In this document: piece by piece, positions 9,874 through 18,765 of the stretch
How the letters are laid out: each line of letters starts with the position of its first letter
Position numbering within the stretch: the first letter of the stretch is position 1
Source: Acidobacteriota bacterium
GTDB lineage: Bacteria > Acidobacteriota > Terriglobia > Terriglobales > Acidobacteriaceae
Assembly: GCA_021800255.1 (NCBI GenBank)
Contig: JAJYZC010000010.1
Coordinates: 1 to 62,624, forward strand
DNA: 62,624 nt
Reading direction: 5' to 3'
Notes under the pieces: generated by a model
The model's database searches: none
Told to the model about the DNA's origin: nothing
The model's input: only the letters and a program-made list of their open reading frames with translations
Program-made: the position numbers and the translations under genes

Positions 9874-9885
9874 ATAATCCTCGCC

Positions 9886-10359
9886 ATGAAGGGAAATGCC
9901 AAGGTTCTCGAACAACTGAATCGCGCGCTGCGCGAAGAGTTGACAGCCATCAACCAGTACTTCGTACACGCTGAGATGTGCGAAAACTGGGGGTATGAGA
10001 GGCTGTCAAAGTACATCAAGAAGCAGTCGATCGGCGAGATGAAGCACGCCGAGGCGCTCTTGGAGCGCATCCTGTTTCTGGATGGGACTCCCACCATGGA
10101 GACCCTGGCGCTTTCGATTGGCGGCACCGTGAAGGACGCGATTCAGGCCGACCTCAAGCTGGAGATCGGGGCCGTGGCCATGTACAACGAAGCCGTGCGG
10201 ATTGCCGTGGATAACAAGGACAACGGCTCGCGCGACCTCTTCGTTCAGTTGCTCAAGGACGAAGAGGAGCACGTGGATTGGCTGGAAGCGCAGGTCCATC
10301 AGATCGCAGAGATGGGCTACGAACGCTATCTTTCCATGCAGGCGGACAACGAGGATTAG
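9886..10359 (+). CDS. bfr: Bacterioferritin
   Basis: A 157-residue bacterioferritin, the haem-containing 24-mer that oxidises and stores iron in the cytoplasm. Ferroxidase ligands can be counted directly: Glu18, Tyr25, Glu51, His54, Glu93, Glu126 and His129, one residue offset from E. coli in the second half. Met52, the haem ligand between subunits that separates Bfr from ferritin, is present (GEMKH). Full length. Its stop is shared with the convergent yihY-like gene: the four bases TTAG at 10356-10359 serve as both terminators of translation. Confidence 0.96.
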   Translation: MKGNAKVLEQLNRALREELTAINQYFVHAEMCENWGYERLSKYIKKQSIGEMKHAEALLERILFLDGTPTMETLALSIGGTVKDAIQADLKLEIGAVAMYNEAVRIAVDNKDNGSRDLFVQLLKDEEEHVDWLEAQVHQIAEMGYERYLSMQADNED

Positions 10360-11363
10360 GGCCTATTAAGGCAACTGGGGTTGGATAGGGAACGAAACCT
10401 CGTTGTTGCGCCCCACCGCGCCACGCTGAACTGTGCTCCGGCGAAGAGGATGAGACCGGAAATATACGCCCAGAACAGCAGACCGACCGAAATATAAAAC
10501 GGCCCGTAGAACGATTGCAGGTTCAGGTGCGGCAGCACGATGATGAAGATAAACCGTGAGGCAAGCCATACGATTCCGGTGACAATGGCGGTGCGAAAGA
10601 CCGGACGCCAGGGCACCTTGCGATGGGGCAGAAGCCAATAAATAAAGAAGAAGAACAGGATTGAGGCCACGCCGGTGGTGGCGACCAGCCAAATATCGAC
10701 CATCCCCTGGAATACGAAGTTCTTTGTGTGATGGAAAAAGATGACCGTAAGAATCTCTTGCGCGCCTTCATTCAGGAAAATGCTGATCATGGCCAGCGCC
10801 ACCATAATCAAGGCCAGGCCGAACGCGATCAACTGGTTCAATAGGTAATTGCGATTCTTGGCCACGCCCCAGGCCTGATTCAGCGCCACCTCGAGGGGCA
10901 GAAAGATACCCGTACAGGCAATGAGAATCATGACCAGAGAAAAGGCTTGCACGCCGTGCCGCGACGACAGGGCAGCCGCGGCCTTGATGTTATCCGCCAG
11001 CCAATTGGGCTGCCTAGTCACGCTGGGAAGAAAATAGTTCACCATATCGTCAACCACATTCACCATCTTCACCGGCGAATGAAAGACCGAGAGCGCCAGC
11101 GTGTACAGTAGCACCACAAAGGGAATGAACGAGAGGATGGCATTGGCGGCCACGCTGAACGCGAAGGTGTGAACCTCCACGTCGAGCAGGTAGGAGATGA
11201 GCGCCTTGCCGTCCGTGCGCCAACGGTACCATTTAGATACGGAGACAGCTTCGTCCGCATCCGCGGCGCCGTCGGCTTCGGCCGGCCTCTCGCGATTGAC
11301 TTCGGAATGATCCAACTCAGCCACGCGCTTTCCTCTTCCCTTAAAGAAAACGCCGCCTTGCAC
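10356..11363 (-). CDS. YihY/BrkB family inner-membrane protein
   Basis: A 335-residue member of the YihY/virulence factor BrkB family (often mislabelled ribonuclease BN). About six membrane helices follow a charged N-terminal segment of about 45 residues; conserved pieces include the first helix AFSVAANAILSFIPF, the middle LEVALNQAWGV and the C-terminal YGPFYISVGLLFWAYISGLILFAGAQ. Function in the family is not settled. Its N-terminal 45 residues are rich in Glu, Asp and Arg and may include a start further in. It converges with bfr and overlaps its stop by four bases. Confidence 0.88.
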   Translation of the reverse strand: MQGGVFFKGRGKRVAELDHSEVNRERPAEADGAADADEAVSVSKWYRWRTDGKALISYLLDVEVHTFAFSVAANAILSFIPFVVLLYTLALSVFHSPVKMVNVVDDMVNYFLPSVTRQPNWLADNIKAAAALSSRHGVQAFSLVMILIACTGIFLPLEVALNQAWGVAKNRNYLLNQLIAFGLALIMVALAMISIFLNEGAQEILTVIFFHHTKNFVFQGMVDIWLVATTGVASILFFFFIYWLLPHRKVPWRPVFRTAIVTGIVWLASRFIFIIVLPHLNLQSFYGPFYISVGLLFWAYISGLILFAGAQFSVARWGATTRFRSLSNPSCLNRP

Positions 11364-11470
11364 GATGCTGCAATGCCAACAAGTGAAGCGAAAACACTCT
11401 AGAACGCATCTGTAAGGATAGACGCTTCTTCAAGAATAGCTCCGCCCGCTCTCCTTTGCGGCGTATCGCA

Positions 11471-11512
11471 GATGGCAGTTTTAGGTTCCTGACAAAAGAA
11501 GTATCTGCCATC
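11471..11512. repeat. Inverted repeat in the yihY-queG gap
   Basis: GATGGCAG (11471-11478) and its exact complement CTGCCATC (11505-11512) flank a 26-base loop. It lies about 75 bases beyond the queG stop and upstream of the yihY start. It could be a transcript-end hairpin or part of a dispersed repeat; no T-run is present and no second copy is seen in this window. Confidence 0.4.
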
Positions 11513-11586
11513 CTGAACCCGGCAGGCGAGCCTTCGACCCATGCGGCGTAAAAGGATCTGCGGCTGCTCTCTAACAAATTTCGGAT

Positions 11587-12753
11587 TCACGGCCCTAGCT
11601 TCTTGAGCGCCCATCGGGCTGCGGCGCGCAGGCCCTCGTCTGCGGCTTCGGCCCAGGTTTCGAGCCAGGGCGCAAAGCGGCTCTGACCGCTGTTGCCCAT
11701 GGCGATGGCCGTATTCCGGCGCAACCCCCAAAATCCGGCCCGGCGCACCGGCGAGCCGTTGAACTCCCGTTCAAAGGACGGCTCGTCCAAAGAGGCCAGC
11801 CACTCCAGCGCCGGGTTTACGAGCTCCGCGCGCGGTTCCAGATCGGGGTCTGCGTTCTGCGGCGACCGGCGGTGCAGATCGCGGCGCAAATTGCCATTCC
11901 AGGGGCACACATCCTGGCAAATATCGCAGCCGAAGACCTGGCGGCCCATGCCCTCCATCCACTCCTCCGCAATCGGCCCACGGTGCTCGATGGTCAGATA
12001 GGCGATGCATCGGGTTGCATCCATCTGGTAGGGCGCGATCAGCGCGCCGGTCGGGCAGGCCTCCAGGCAGCGCCGGCAGCTCCCGCAGCGGTTGGGGGCT
12101 TCCAGCCTCTGATCCTTTGCACTAGCTTCGAGAGAGGTTAAAAGGACGGCGAGGAATCCAAACGATCCCAGCGTGGGATGAATGAGGCAGGTGTTTTTGC
12201 CCGTCCATCCGAGGCCGGCGGCCGCGGCCAGCGCCCGCTCCGCCAGCGGTCCTGTGTCCACGTAAGCGCGCGAGTCGAAGTCGCCAAGTTCCGCGTGCAG
12301 CCGCGCTTCCAGCGCCTTCAGCCGCTTCAGCAGGACCTTGTGATAGTCGCTGGGCCGCCGTCTGCCCGTTGTGTCCGTCCGGCTGGCCGGCGATCCGGTC
12401 CAGGCGTAGCGCGCAATCCACCCCGCGCCGGGCGCGGCCGGCGCGGTCGAGCGCGGCGGCGCGCTATCGTACTCTGCGAAACACACCAGCGCCGAGCGCG
12501 CCCAGGGAAAGGCAATCCCCACCCGCGAGCGCAGCAGATCGCCGCTCTCCGTGGTCCGCTCCAGGTAGCGCATGGTTCCGGCGCGGCCCGCGCGCACCCA
12601 CTCTTCAAACCGGCTTGCGTCCCGCGCCTCGTCTGCGTAAGGCAGCGCCACAAGGCCGGCATCGGAAAAGCCCGCTTCAAGCGCCAGGGCGCGCGCGTGG
12701 CTGCGGGTGAGGCTGGCGGGGTGGTCGAACGCATTGAATGCGGGCTGATTCAT
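11587..12753 (-). CDS. queG: Epoxyqueuosine reductase QueG
   Basis: QueG is the cobalamin- and iron-sulfur-dependent enzyme that reduces epoxyqueuosine to queuosine in tRNA. Two ferredoxin-type cysteine clusters are visible, CGSCRRCLEACP and CDICQDVCPWN, with a catalytic-region YVDTGPLAERALAAAAGLGW before them, and a C-terminal HEAT-like helical part. The frame is open to 12846, but ATG 12751-12753 (MNQPAFNAFD) places the first helix (SHARALALEAGFSDAGLV) at a usual distance, giving 388 residues. It lies beside the inserted restriction-modification pair, to which it is unrelated. Confidence 0.93.
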   Translation of the reverse strand: MNQPAFNAFDHPASLTRSHARALALEAGFSDAGLVALPYADEARDASRFEEWVRAGRAGTMRYLERTTESGDLLRSRVGIAFPWARSALVCFAEYDSAPPRSTAPAAPGAGWIARYAWTGSPASRTDTTGRRRPSDYHKVLLKRLKALEARLHAELGDFDSRAYVDTGPLAERALAAAAGLGWTGKNTCLIHPTLGSFGFLAVLLTSLEASAKDQRLEAPNRCGSCRRCLEACPTGALIAPYQMDATRCIAYLTIEHRGPIAEEWMEGMGRQVFGCDICQDVCPWNGNLRRDLHRRSPQNADPDLEPRAELVNPALEWLASLDEPSFEREFNGSPVRRAGFWGLRRNTAIAMGNSGQSRFAPWLETWAEAADEGLRAAARWALKKLGP

Positions 12754-12867
12754 GTTCAGGACATTTGGCCGTTTCGGGATCGCGCCATCCCGGATTAGAC
12801 CGAACCGTTCCCGGCTCGAATCCGGGAACAGGCCTGTCCCATTCATGGTAAATTTCGGATTGAGGTT

Positions 12868-13755
12868 GTGTTCAACCCAATGTCACCCGCCGATTTTCTC
12901 GCAAGACTGCAAACTCACGCCAGGTCGTTCGGCAAAGCTGTCGCAACGAACGAAGGCGAGTGGATTATCAAGGGGTTTATCGATGTGTATCGGCGCATTT
13001 ATACGATCTCAGTCGACACCAAGATCACTTCCAAGGTGCTCGAATTGCTGCTGTTCCCAATGTTCGTAGAATTCGCGAAAGCTAATGGGCTGCGGTTCGA
13101 ACTATCACCACATCAGAATTTCTATCCGGACATCACATTTATCCACGACGATTCAGGTCGAAAATTCGCTGTCGACATCAAGAGCACTTATCGGGTGAAC
13201 GATTCCAGTGTGAATGGGATGACGCTCGGAGCCTTCACCGGATATTTTCGAAAGCGAGATAGCAATAAGAATACTCTCTACCCATACGGGCAATACTCGG
13301 GGCACTTCGTTCTTGGCGCAGTTTATTCAAAATGCGATGATGTGCTCGATGAACGCAAAATCTTCGCCCTTGATGATCTGGATAAGATACCGTCTGTCAT
13401 TAAGAACTTTCAGTTTTTTGCGCAGCCAAAATACCGTGTGGCGTCATGGAGGCCTGGAAGCGGAAACACCAAGAACATCGGGGCGGTCACGAAGCTAGAC
13501 GAGTTGCTGAATGGAACTGGTCCGTTCGAAAAGCTGGGCGAGGAAGTTTATGACGATTACTGGATGTTTTATCTGACCAGAGACATGGCGCAGGCGCTCG
13601 AGATAGAGAGGCCATACACGAACCTCACAAGCTACTTGACTTACAAGCAGCGAGGCATCGGCACACTCCTCGATCATCAGGACGAGATAGCGGGGCTAGG
13701 AGATGACGAAGCTACGAACGGCGATGAAGCCGGTCGTGAGGAGGGAGAGGAATGA
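12868..13755 (+). CDS. EcoRV-like type II restriction endonuclease
   Basis: A 295-residue homologue of EcoRV, which cuts GATATC to blunt ends. The PD-(D/E)xK core can be read: Asp88 (NFYPDITF), Asp103 and Lys105 (FAVDIKSTY), matching EcoRV Asp74, Asp90 and Lys92, with Glu59 in the place of Glu45. Also shared are the DTKITSKVLEL start of that helix, YPYGQYSGHFVLG, and GSGNTKNIG near residue 197. It has an acidic C-terminal tail of about 30 residues that EcoRV lacks. The stop overlaps the methylase ATG (ATGA), so the two are translationally coupled. Start may be GTG 12868 or ATG 12880. Base composition is clearly lower in GC than the flanks, indicating recent transfer. Confidence 0.9.
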   Translation: MFNPMSPADFLARLQTHARSFGKAVATNEGEWIIKGFIDVYRRIYTISVDTKITSKVLELLLFPMFVEFAKANGLRFELSPHQNFYPDITFIHDDSGRKFAVDIKSTYRVNDSSVNGMTLGAFTGYFRKRDSNKNTLYPYGQYSGHFVLGAVYSKCDDVLDERKIFALDDLDKIPSVIKNFQFFAQPKYRVASWRPGSGNTKNIGAVTKLDELLNGTGPFEKLGEEVYDDYWMFYLTRDMAQALEIERPYTNLTSYLTYKQRGIGTLLDHQDEIAGLGDDEATNGDEAGREEGEE

Positions 13756-14693
13756 GATCTGGCCCATTGGTGCCACCGATCAAGTGTCAGGGCATCAAAA
13801 CGAAGCTGGTAGATGAAATTCGGCACTTAGTGAGCGGCTTGGAATTTGAGAGGTGGGTCGAGCCATTCTGCGGCTCATGTGTAGTGGCCCTCAATCTGCA
13901 GCCGCCGAAGGCATTACTATGTGATACCAACATTCACATAATCAATTTCTATCGCGACATTCAAAATGGGAAAATTGATCACCTAGTAGTGAGAGATTAT
14001 CTGAGAGAGGAGGGAGCAGTTCTTTCCTCCAGAGGAGAAGAGCACTTTTACACGGTGCGAGAGCGTTTCAATTCAAGCCCAAACTCAATGGATTTTCTGT
14101 TCCTCAATCGATCTTGTTTTAACGGAGTAATGAGGTTCAATAAAAGAGGACGATTTAACGTCCCGTTTTGCCGAAAGACGGATCGTTTCAGCGCTGCATA
14201 TATCACAAAGATCTCAAATCAGGTTTTGGCGATTGCTTCGGTTATCTCGCGTTTTGATTGGAAATTCCGTGTTTCAGAATTCACGGAGACTTTTGCCGGC
14301 CTAAATCGGGGCGATCTCGTCTACGCTGATCCTCCCTATGCCGGGCGGCACGTAGACTACTTCAACAGTTGGTCGCAGGAAGACGAGAAGCAGCTTGGCC
14401 GGAAGCTGGCCAGCTTGCCATGCAAGTTCGTCTTATCCAGTTGGCACAGCAACGAATTTCGGAGCAATTCGTCGATGGATAAGCTATGGGGAGGAGAAAA
14501 ATTCCGCATCTTTACGAAGGAGCATTTCTATCATGTTGGCTCGACTGAGGACCTCCGTCACCCCATGATTGAGGCGCTGGTCACAAACTTCCCTGCTCGC
14601 GGAAGTACAAAATTAGAGCGCGCCAGGCAAATCACGCTTCCTTTGAATAACGAATCAGTTCCGAGTTTAAGAACCGATATGGATGCTGGCTGA
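13752..14693 (+). CDS. DNA adenine methyltransferase (D12 class, M.EcoRV-like)
   Basis: A 313-residue N6-adenine methyltransferase of the Dam/D12 class that should protect the sites cut by the preceding endonuclease. The S-adenosylmethionine motif is EPFCGS at residues 37-42 and the catalytic DPPY at 193-196, i.e. the alpha order of domains seen in Dam and M.EcoRV. FLNRSCFNGVMRFN near residue 117 is the conserved segment of this class. The four-base overlap with the endonuclease gene and shared low GC show that both arrived as one unit. The unit is wedged between queG and the DUF2252 gene, ending 17 bases before the latter. Confidence 0.93.
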   Translation: MRSGPLVPPIKCQGIKTKLVDEIRHLVSGLEFERWVEPFCGSCVVALNLQPPKALLCDTNIHIINFYRDIQNGKIDHLVVRDYLREEGAVLSSRGEEHFYTVRERFNSSPNSMDFLFLNRSCFNGVMRFNKRGRFNVPFCRKTDRFSAAYITKISNQVLAIASVISRFDWKFRVSEFTETFAGLNRGDLVYADPPYAGRHVDYFNSWSQEDEKQLGRKLASLPCKFVLSSWHSNEFRSNSSMDKLWGGEKFRIFTKEHFYHVGSTEDLRHPMIEALVTNFPARGSTKLERARQITLPLNNESVPSLRTDMDAG

Positions 14694-14710
14694 GTAATAG
14701 GTCCACTGCG

Positions 14711-16119
14711 CTACGGCGCTTTCGTCTTTCGCGCCCGCCGCAGCTCTTCCCAGTCCTTCTCCGTCTGGACGGCATAGAGCGCGCCGAACTTGGCCAGCGC
14801 CTCGGCAAAGCCGCCGCCGGCGCCCAGGTACCCGGCGATGATGAGCGGGTCTCCGGAACGGGCGTGGCCGCGGGCCAGCAATTCGCCGCAAACCTCGGCG
14901 TAAGCCTTCAGCCCGTCCCCGGCGAGGTCCTCCAGATCGATGGAGCCTTTGTGATCTTTGAGCTGACGCACCAGGAACTGCCGTCCGCCCATCTGGGTCC
15001 AGCCCAGGAGCGGGTCGGACTCCATCTGCATCGCCCGCTGGCCTTCGACCACACGGCGGCCGTTGTGATGGGGCGGATGCGCTTCCGGCAGATAGGGCGC
15101 GTAGGCCGAAGCGGTCTCTTCTTTGATCTGGAGGAACAGCGGGTCGCCGGGGCCGTTGCCTTCAAAGTAGACGCAATAGTCGCGCAGACCCACGGCGCCT
15201 ACGCCCACCACCTTGAAGGCTACGTCCACGGGACGGTAGAGGGACAACAGGTGCTGCCGCTCGGGTTCCAGCATCTCGCGGTAGGGGCCCAGCGAGGCCA
15301 GTACGGCCGCAGCGCGCGCTCCGGTGACGCGGGTCAACGTAGGTTTCGTCTCCTTGAAGCGGCGGGGCGCGCCCGGCTTACCACCCCACGGAGGACGACC
15401 TTTCAGTGGGGACCCCGGCTTATCACCCCACGGAGGAAGACCTCTCCGTGGGGACCCCGGCATGCCGCGCACGGGTTGGGTAAACTGCTCCAGCGTGTGC
15501 TGCGGCGTAGCCCGCTCGGCCTTGACCAGCGCCGCGTGTACCGGCTGGGCCCCGCCGATGCGGTGCACTTGAAAGCGGGCCATTTCCAGGTACGGCATGC
15601 GCGCGAAGGCCCGCATCCCGGCGGCGTAACGCTCCACGCACGCTACCACTGCGTCTCGCGCCAATTCATCGATATGCCCAGCCCCGCTGCCCACGGCCCG
15701 CGCGATCAGCACCAGCGAAGCCGCCATGCGTTTCAGGTCCCACTCGAAGGGACCGCGGATGGTCTCGTCGAAGTCGCTGATATCGAAGACCAGCCGGCCG
15801 TCGGGCGCGGCATAGGCGCCCAGGTTGCGCACGTGCGCGTCGCCGCAGAGCTGGCTCACAATGCCGGTGCTGGGCAGCACGGACAGGTCCGCGGCTATCA
15901 CCGCCGCAGCGCCGCGAAAGTAGGCAAAGGGCGACTCCGCCATCAGATCGTATTTCAGCTTCACCAGCGCCGGCAGGCGGCCGCGCACGACCGCTCCACC
16001 AGCGCCAAAGAGGACGACGGACGCGCCTTCACATTCAATTCTCCGTGCTGCTGCCGCCCCACCTGCTTGCGCCGCGCCTGGCCCAGACGGCGCCGTTCTT
16101 CCGGGGTTGTCCAGTGCAT
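14711..16119 (-). pseudogene. DUF2252 family protein, probable frameshift near its N-terminus
   Basis: DUF2252 proteins are uncharacterised, distantly kinase-like bacterial proteins. The main frame (open from 16135) has the family core: LVKLKYDLMAESPFAYFRGAA, QLCGDAHVRNLGAY, VFDISDFDETIRGPFEWDLKR (split here across the conserved DFD), and a C-terminal GWTQMGGRQFLVRQL. The conserved basic start, however (ERRRLGQARRKQV then ALVER), is in another frame beginning at ATG 16117-16119, and joins the core if one base is added near 15985-15995. So the gene is frameshifted, or the base was lost in sequencing. Residues near the middle also hold two 14-residue Pro/Gly/Trp repeats encoded by a tandem palindromic insertion (15374-15457). 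It may be expressed from the alternative start at 16135. Confidence 0.75.
15374..15457. repeat. Two 42-bp tandem palindromic units inserted in-frame
   Basis: Two head-to-tail 42-bp units (15374-15415 and 15416-15457), each holding CCCCAC...GTGGGG as an inverted repeat; in the second the stem extends to CCCCACGG / CCGTGGGG. Because 42 is a multiple of three, each adds 14 residues of the type GSP..G.PPWG.KP to the DUF2252 product without breaking the frame. A partial third unit follows. Family alignments would normally have no such insertion here. Confidence 0.8.
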
Positions 16120-16255
16120 AGTGCGCAACATACACCGTCCGCCCAGGGCACGCAAAATCGCAATCTCCGTGGTTTACACTGAGTTGGCTGGAATTCCGTA
16201 CCTGCCCGTGGCAGCCTGCAAGAAGGGCTGCATCCCATGCGAGGAGGAATTTCCT

Positions 16256-18487
16256 TTGGCCCGGGCCACTATTCTGCTGCCTTCCGCTGTCTTAGTTTTC
16301 TTTTTTGCGCTCAGTCCCCTGGCCGCGCAAACAGCGCGGGAAACGCCGCTGACCGTGGAGAAAATCTATGGGCACGGACCTCTGATGGGTTCGCTGCCGG
16401 CGCATTTCGCATGGTCGCCAAACGGAAAGGAGCTGACCTACCTGGACGGCGGCCAGCTCATCGGCCTCGATCTCACCACCGGACGGCTGCACGTTCTGGT
16501 GAGCCGCGCCAAAATGGCTGTGCTGGATGAGGCCAGCGACTCCGAACTGGTGCGCGCCACTCGATCTCGCTATAACCTGAGCACTTACTTCTGGGCGCCG
16601 GATTCGGCGCATCTCATGTTCGACTCCGCAGGCCGTATCTGGTATTACGGCCTGCACAGCGGCGCCGGCGTTCAAGTCGGCTTTTCCGGAGGCGGCGCCC
16701 GCGACGACCCCAAATTCTCTCCCAATGGCCAGTACATCTCGTTTATTCGCAATCACTGTCTTATGGAGGTGAATCTGCGCAACCCCTTGACCCCCACGAT
16801 CGATTTGGCTCCCACCCCCAGTGCGGCCGCCAGCAGTGGGGAGGTGGTGCTCAACGGCGAGGTCGATTGGGTCTACGGAGAAGAATTAGATGTTCAGAGC
16901 AACTATTTCTGGTCGCCGGACTCGACTCGTGTCGCTTATCTGCAGATGAACGAAACCAATGTGCCACGCTATCCTCTCGTCGGCTGGCTCTCTGTTCATC
17001 CCCGCGTGGATTTCCAGCGCTACCCGCAGCCCGGCGATCCCAACCCCTCTGTCCGGGTGGGCGTGGTGAGCGCGAAAGGAGGCAGGACCAGATGGATTGA
17101 ACTGCCGGTCCGGCCCGGCGATGATTACATTCCGCGCTTCGGCTGGGTTGACCGCAAGACCTTGTGGATTGAGACCATCAGCCGCGATCAAAAACGCCGC
17201 GACCTCTATTTTGCTTCCGCCGATGGCGGCGGAGGGCGCCGGATGCTGGAGATCAAAGACAATAAATTCCTGGATGAAAACTACGACGTATCCGTGGGCG
17301 CGGGTTACATCGTGCTCAGCGATTGGACCAGCGGCCACAATCAGCTTTATCTCTACAGCTACGACAAGAACAAACCCCTGTCGGCCCCTGCCAAAGAGGT
17401 GCGGCAACTCACCAGGGGCGGCTTTGAGGTGAGCGATGTGTACAAGGTTGATCCCGAAAACAAGCGGATCGACTATGCCTCCAATCAAGGCGATCCGATT
17501 GAGCAGCAGCTATGGCAGGTAAGCTTCAACGGCGTGCGCAAGCAATTGAGCGCGGGCGCAGGCTTCCACGTGGGCAACTTTGCGCCTGTGGGCGGCGCCT
17601 TCATTGACCAGTATTCAGACCGTCTCCATCCGCCCACCCTGAGTCTTTGCCAGGCTGTGGGCAAGTGCCGCGTTTTTTGGCAAACTCACGCTCTCGATCC
17701 CTACCATCTGCGCGCGCCCCAGCAGCTCGAGGTGAAGGCGCGCGACGGAACCACGCTTTACGCCACGCTGCTGTTGCCCGCGGGTGCGACGGACCCGGCC
17801 AGCGTGCCGCTCATCCTCAACCCTTACGGCGGCCCTGGCGAACAATCCGTAGTCGATCAATGGAGTTATGATCTGCTCTTCGATGAGCTTCTGGCCGGGC
17901 ACGGTTTCGCCGTGCTGCATGCCGACAATCGCGGGATGGCGGGTCGCGGACGCGCCTTTGCGCAGGCTGCCTATCACAACTTCGGCCCCGTCCAGTTTCA
18001 GGACCAGATGACGGTGCTCAACTACGCTTTGGCCCATTATCCGCAGCTCGATCCCAAGCGATTGGGGTGGTGGGGCTGGAGCTGGGGAGGCACTTTTACG
18101 CTCTACGCCATGACCCACTCCAGCCGCTTCCGCGCCGGAGTTGCGGTGGCCCCGGTCACCAACTGGCTTGACTACGACTCCATCTATACCGAACGCTACC
18201 TGGGCACGCCCGCGGACGATCCCGGCGCTTACCGCGTCGATTCCGTAGTCAATTCTGCAGCCAACTTGAAAGGCCGCCTGCTGCTGGCGATCGGAACCGG
18301 CGACGACAACGTACACATTGGAAACACCGTGCAATTTATCCAGCAGTTGCTCAATGCTGGCATTGCCTACAACTTGCAGATCTTCCCTGGAAAAACCCAC
18401 TCTATTCGCGGTCCCGCGGCGCGCGTTGCACTCTACCGCCGCATCCTCGCCCACTTTGAGAGATACCTGATGCCGCAGGTGCAATGA
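16256..18487 (+). CDS. Exported S9 family peptidase (dipeptidyl peptidase IV-like)
   Basis: A 743-residue serine peptidase of the prolyl oligopeptidase family, S9B branch, which removes N-terminal dipeptides. It starts at TTG 16256, chosen because GAGGAGG lies eight bases before it and because the product then opens with a signal peptide (ARATILLPSAVLVFFFALSP, cleaved near LAAQT). A beta-propeller domain fills about residues 40-480; the hydrolase domain has GWSWGG with Ser609, Asp683/684 in GTGDDNVH, and His715 in GKTHSIRG. EVDWVYGEELDVQSNYFWSP carries the double-Glu motif that binds the peptide amino terminus. It would act in the periplasm or outside. Confidence 0.93.
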   Translation: MARATILLPSAVLVFFFALSPLAAQTARETPLTVEKIYGHGPLMGSLPAHFAWSPNGKELTYLDGGQLIGLDLTTGRLHVLVSRAKMAVLDEASDSELVRATRSRYNLSTYFWAPDSAHLMFDSAGRIWYYGLHSGAGVQVGFSGGGARDDPKFSPNGQYISFIRNHCLMEVNLRNPLTPTIDLAPTPSAAASSGEVVLNGEVDWVYGEELDVQSNYFWSPDSTRVAYLQMNETNVPRYPLVGWLSVHPRVDFQRYPQPGDPNPSVRVGVVSAKGGRTRWIELPVRPGDDYIPRFGWVDRKTLWIETISRDQKRRDLYFASADGGGGRRMLEIKDNKFLDENYDVSVGAGYIVLSDWTSGHNQLYLYSYDKNKPLSAPAKEVRQLTRGGFEVSDVYKVDPENKRIDYASNQGDPIEQQLWQVSFNGVRKQLSAGAGFHVGNFAPVGGAFIDQYSDRLHPPTLSLCQAVGKCRVFWQTHALDPYHLRAPQQLEVKARDGTTLYATLLLPAGATDPASVPLILNPYGGPGEQSVVDQWSYDLLFDELLAGHGFAVLHADNRGMAGRGRAFAQAAYHNFGPVQFQDQMTVLNYALAHYPQLDPKRLGWWGWSWGGTFTLYAMTHSSRFRAGVAVAPVTNWLDYDSIYTERYLGTPADDPGAYRVDSVVNSAANLKGRLLLAIGTGDDNVHIGNTVQFIQQLLNAGIAYNLQIFPGKTHSIRGPAARVALYRRILAHFERYLMPQVQ

Positions 18488-18607
18488 CCGGCAATTGCAT
18501 CGCTACAAACGGCTGCCTGCGCGGCGATTCGCCCCAGGCGCGGCAATCGCAGCCGTAGAATCCTGGCCGTCTACAGAGGATTGGAGGATGACCGGCGCCT
18601 GACCACA

Positions 18608-18765
18608 ATGCCCAAGCGGGATGATCTCCTGATGGTGTGCGAATCCCTGCGCACCAGTTGGATCCCGATCGCGAGTTTGTGGACGGCCGGATCGACGAGA
18701 GAAATTTGGGCCAGAAAGAACACTCCATCTTGCAGACAGACCTGGCGTATCTCATCTTTCTTTAG
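18608..18765 (+). pseudogene. Decayed Uma2-family (DUF820) nuclease fragment
   Basis: From 18658 one frame reads LDPDREFVDGRIDERNLGQK, then EHSILQ, which is the conserved beginning of Uma2 family proteins (PD-(D/E)xK-like). The matching start, MPKRDDLLMVCESLRTS from ATG 18608, is in another frame, so the two are separated by a frameshift. The fragment ends at TAG 18763-18765, directly against the 3' end of the glucan phosphorylase, lacking the rest of the domain. It is a remnant, not a working gene. Recognition is by family memory; a search would settle it. Confidence 0.65.

Noticed and set aside
12800..12830. tRNA-like T-arm (CCCGG CTCGAAT CCGGG)
   Set aside because: No matching acceptor or anticodon stem on either strand; just a hairpin in the queG-endonuclease gap.
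14864..16255. 1.4-kb upstream extension of the S9 peptidase frame
   Set aside because: It is an antisense shadow of the DUF2252 gene. The signal peptide and Shine-Dalgarno site place the start at TTG 16256.
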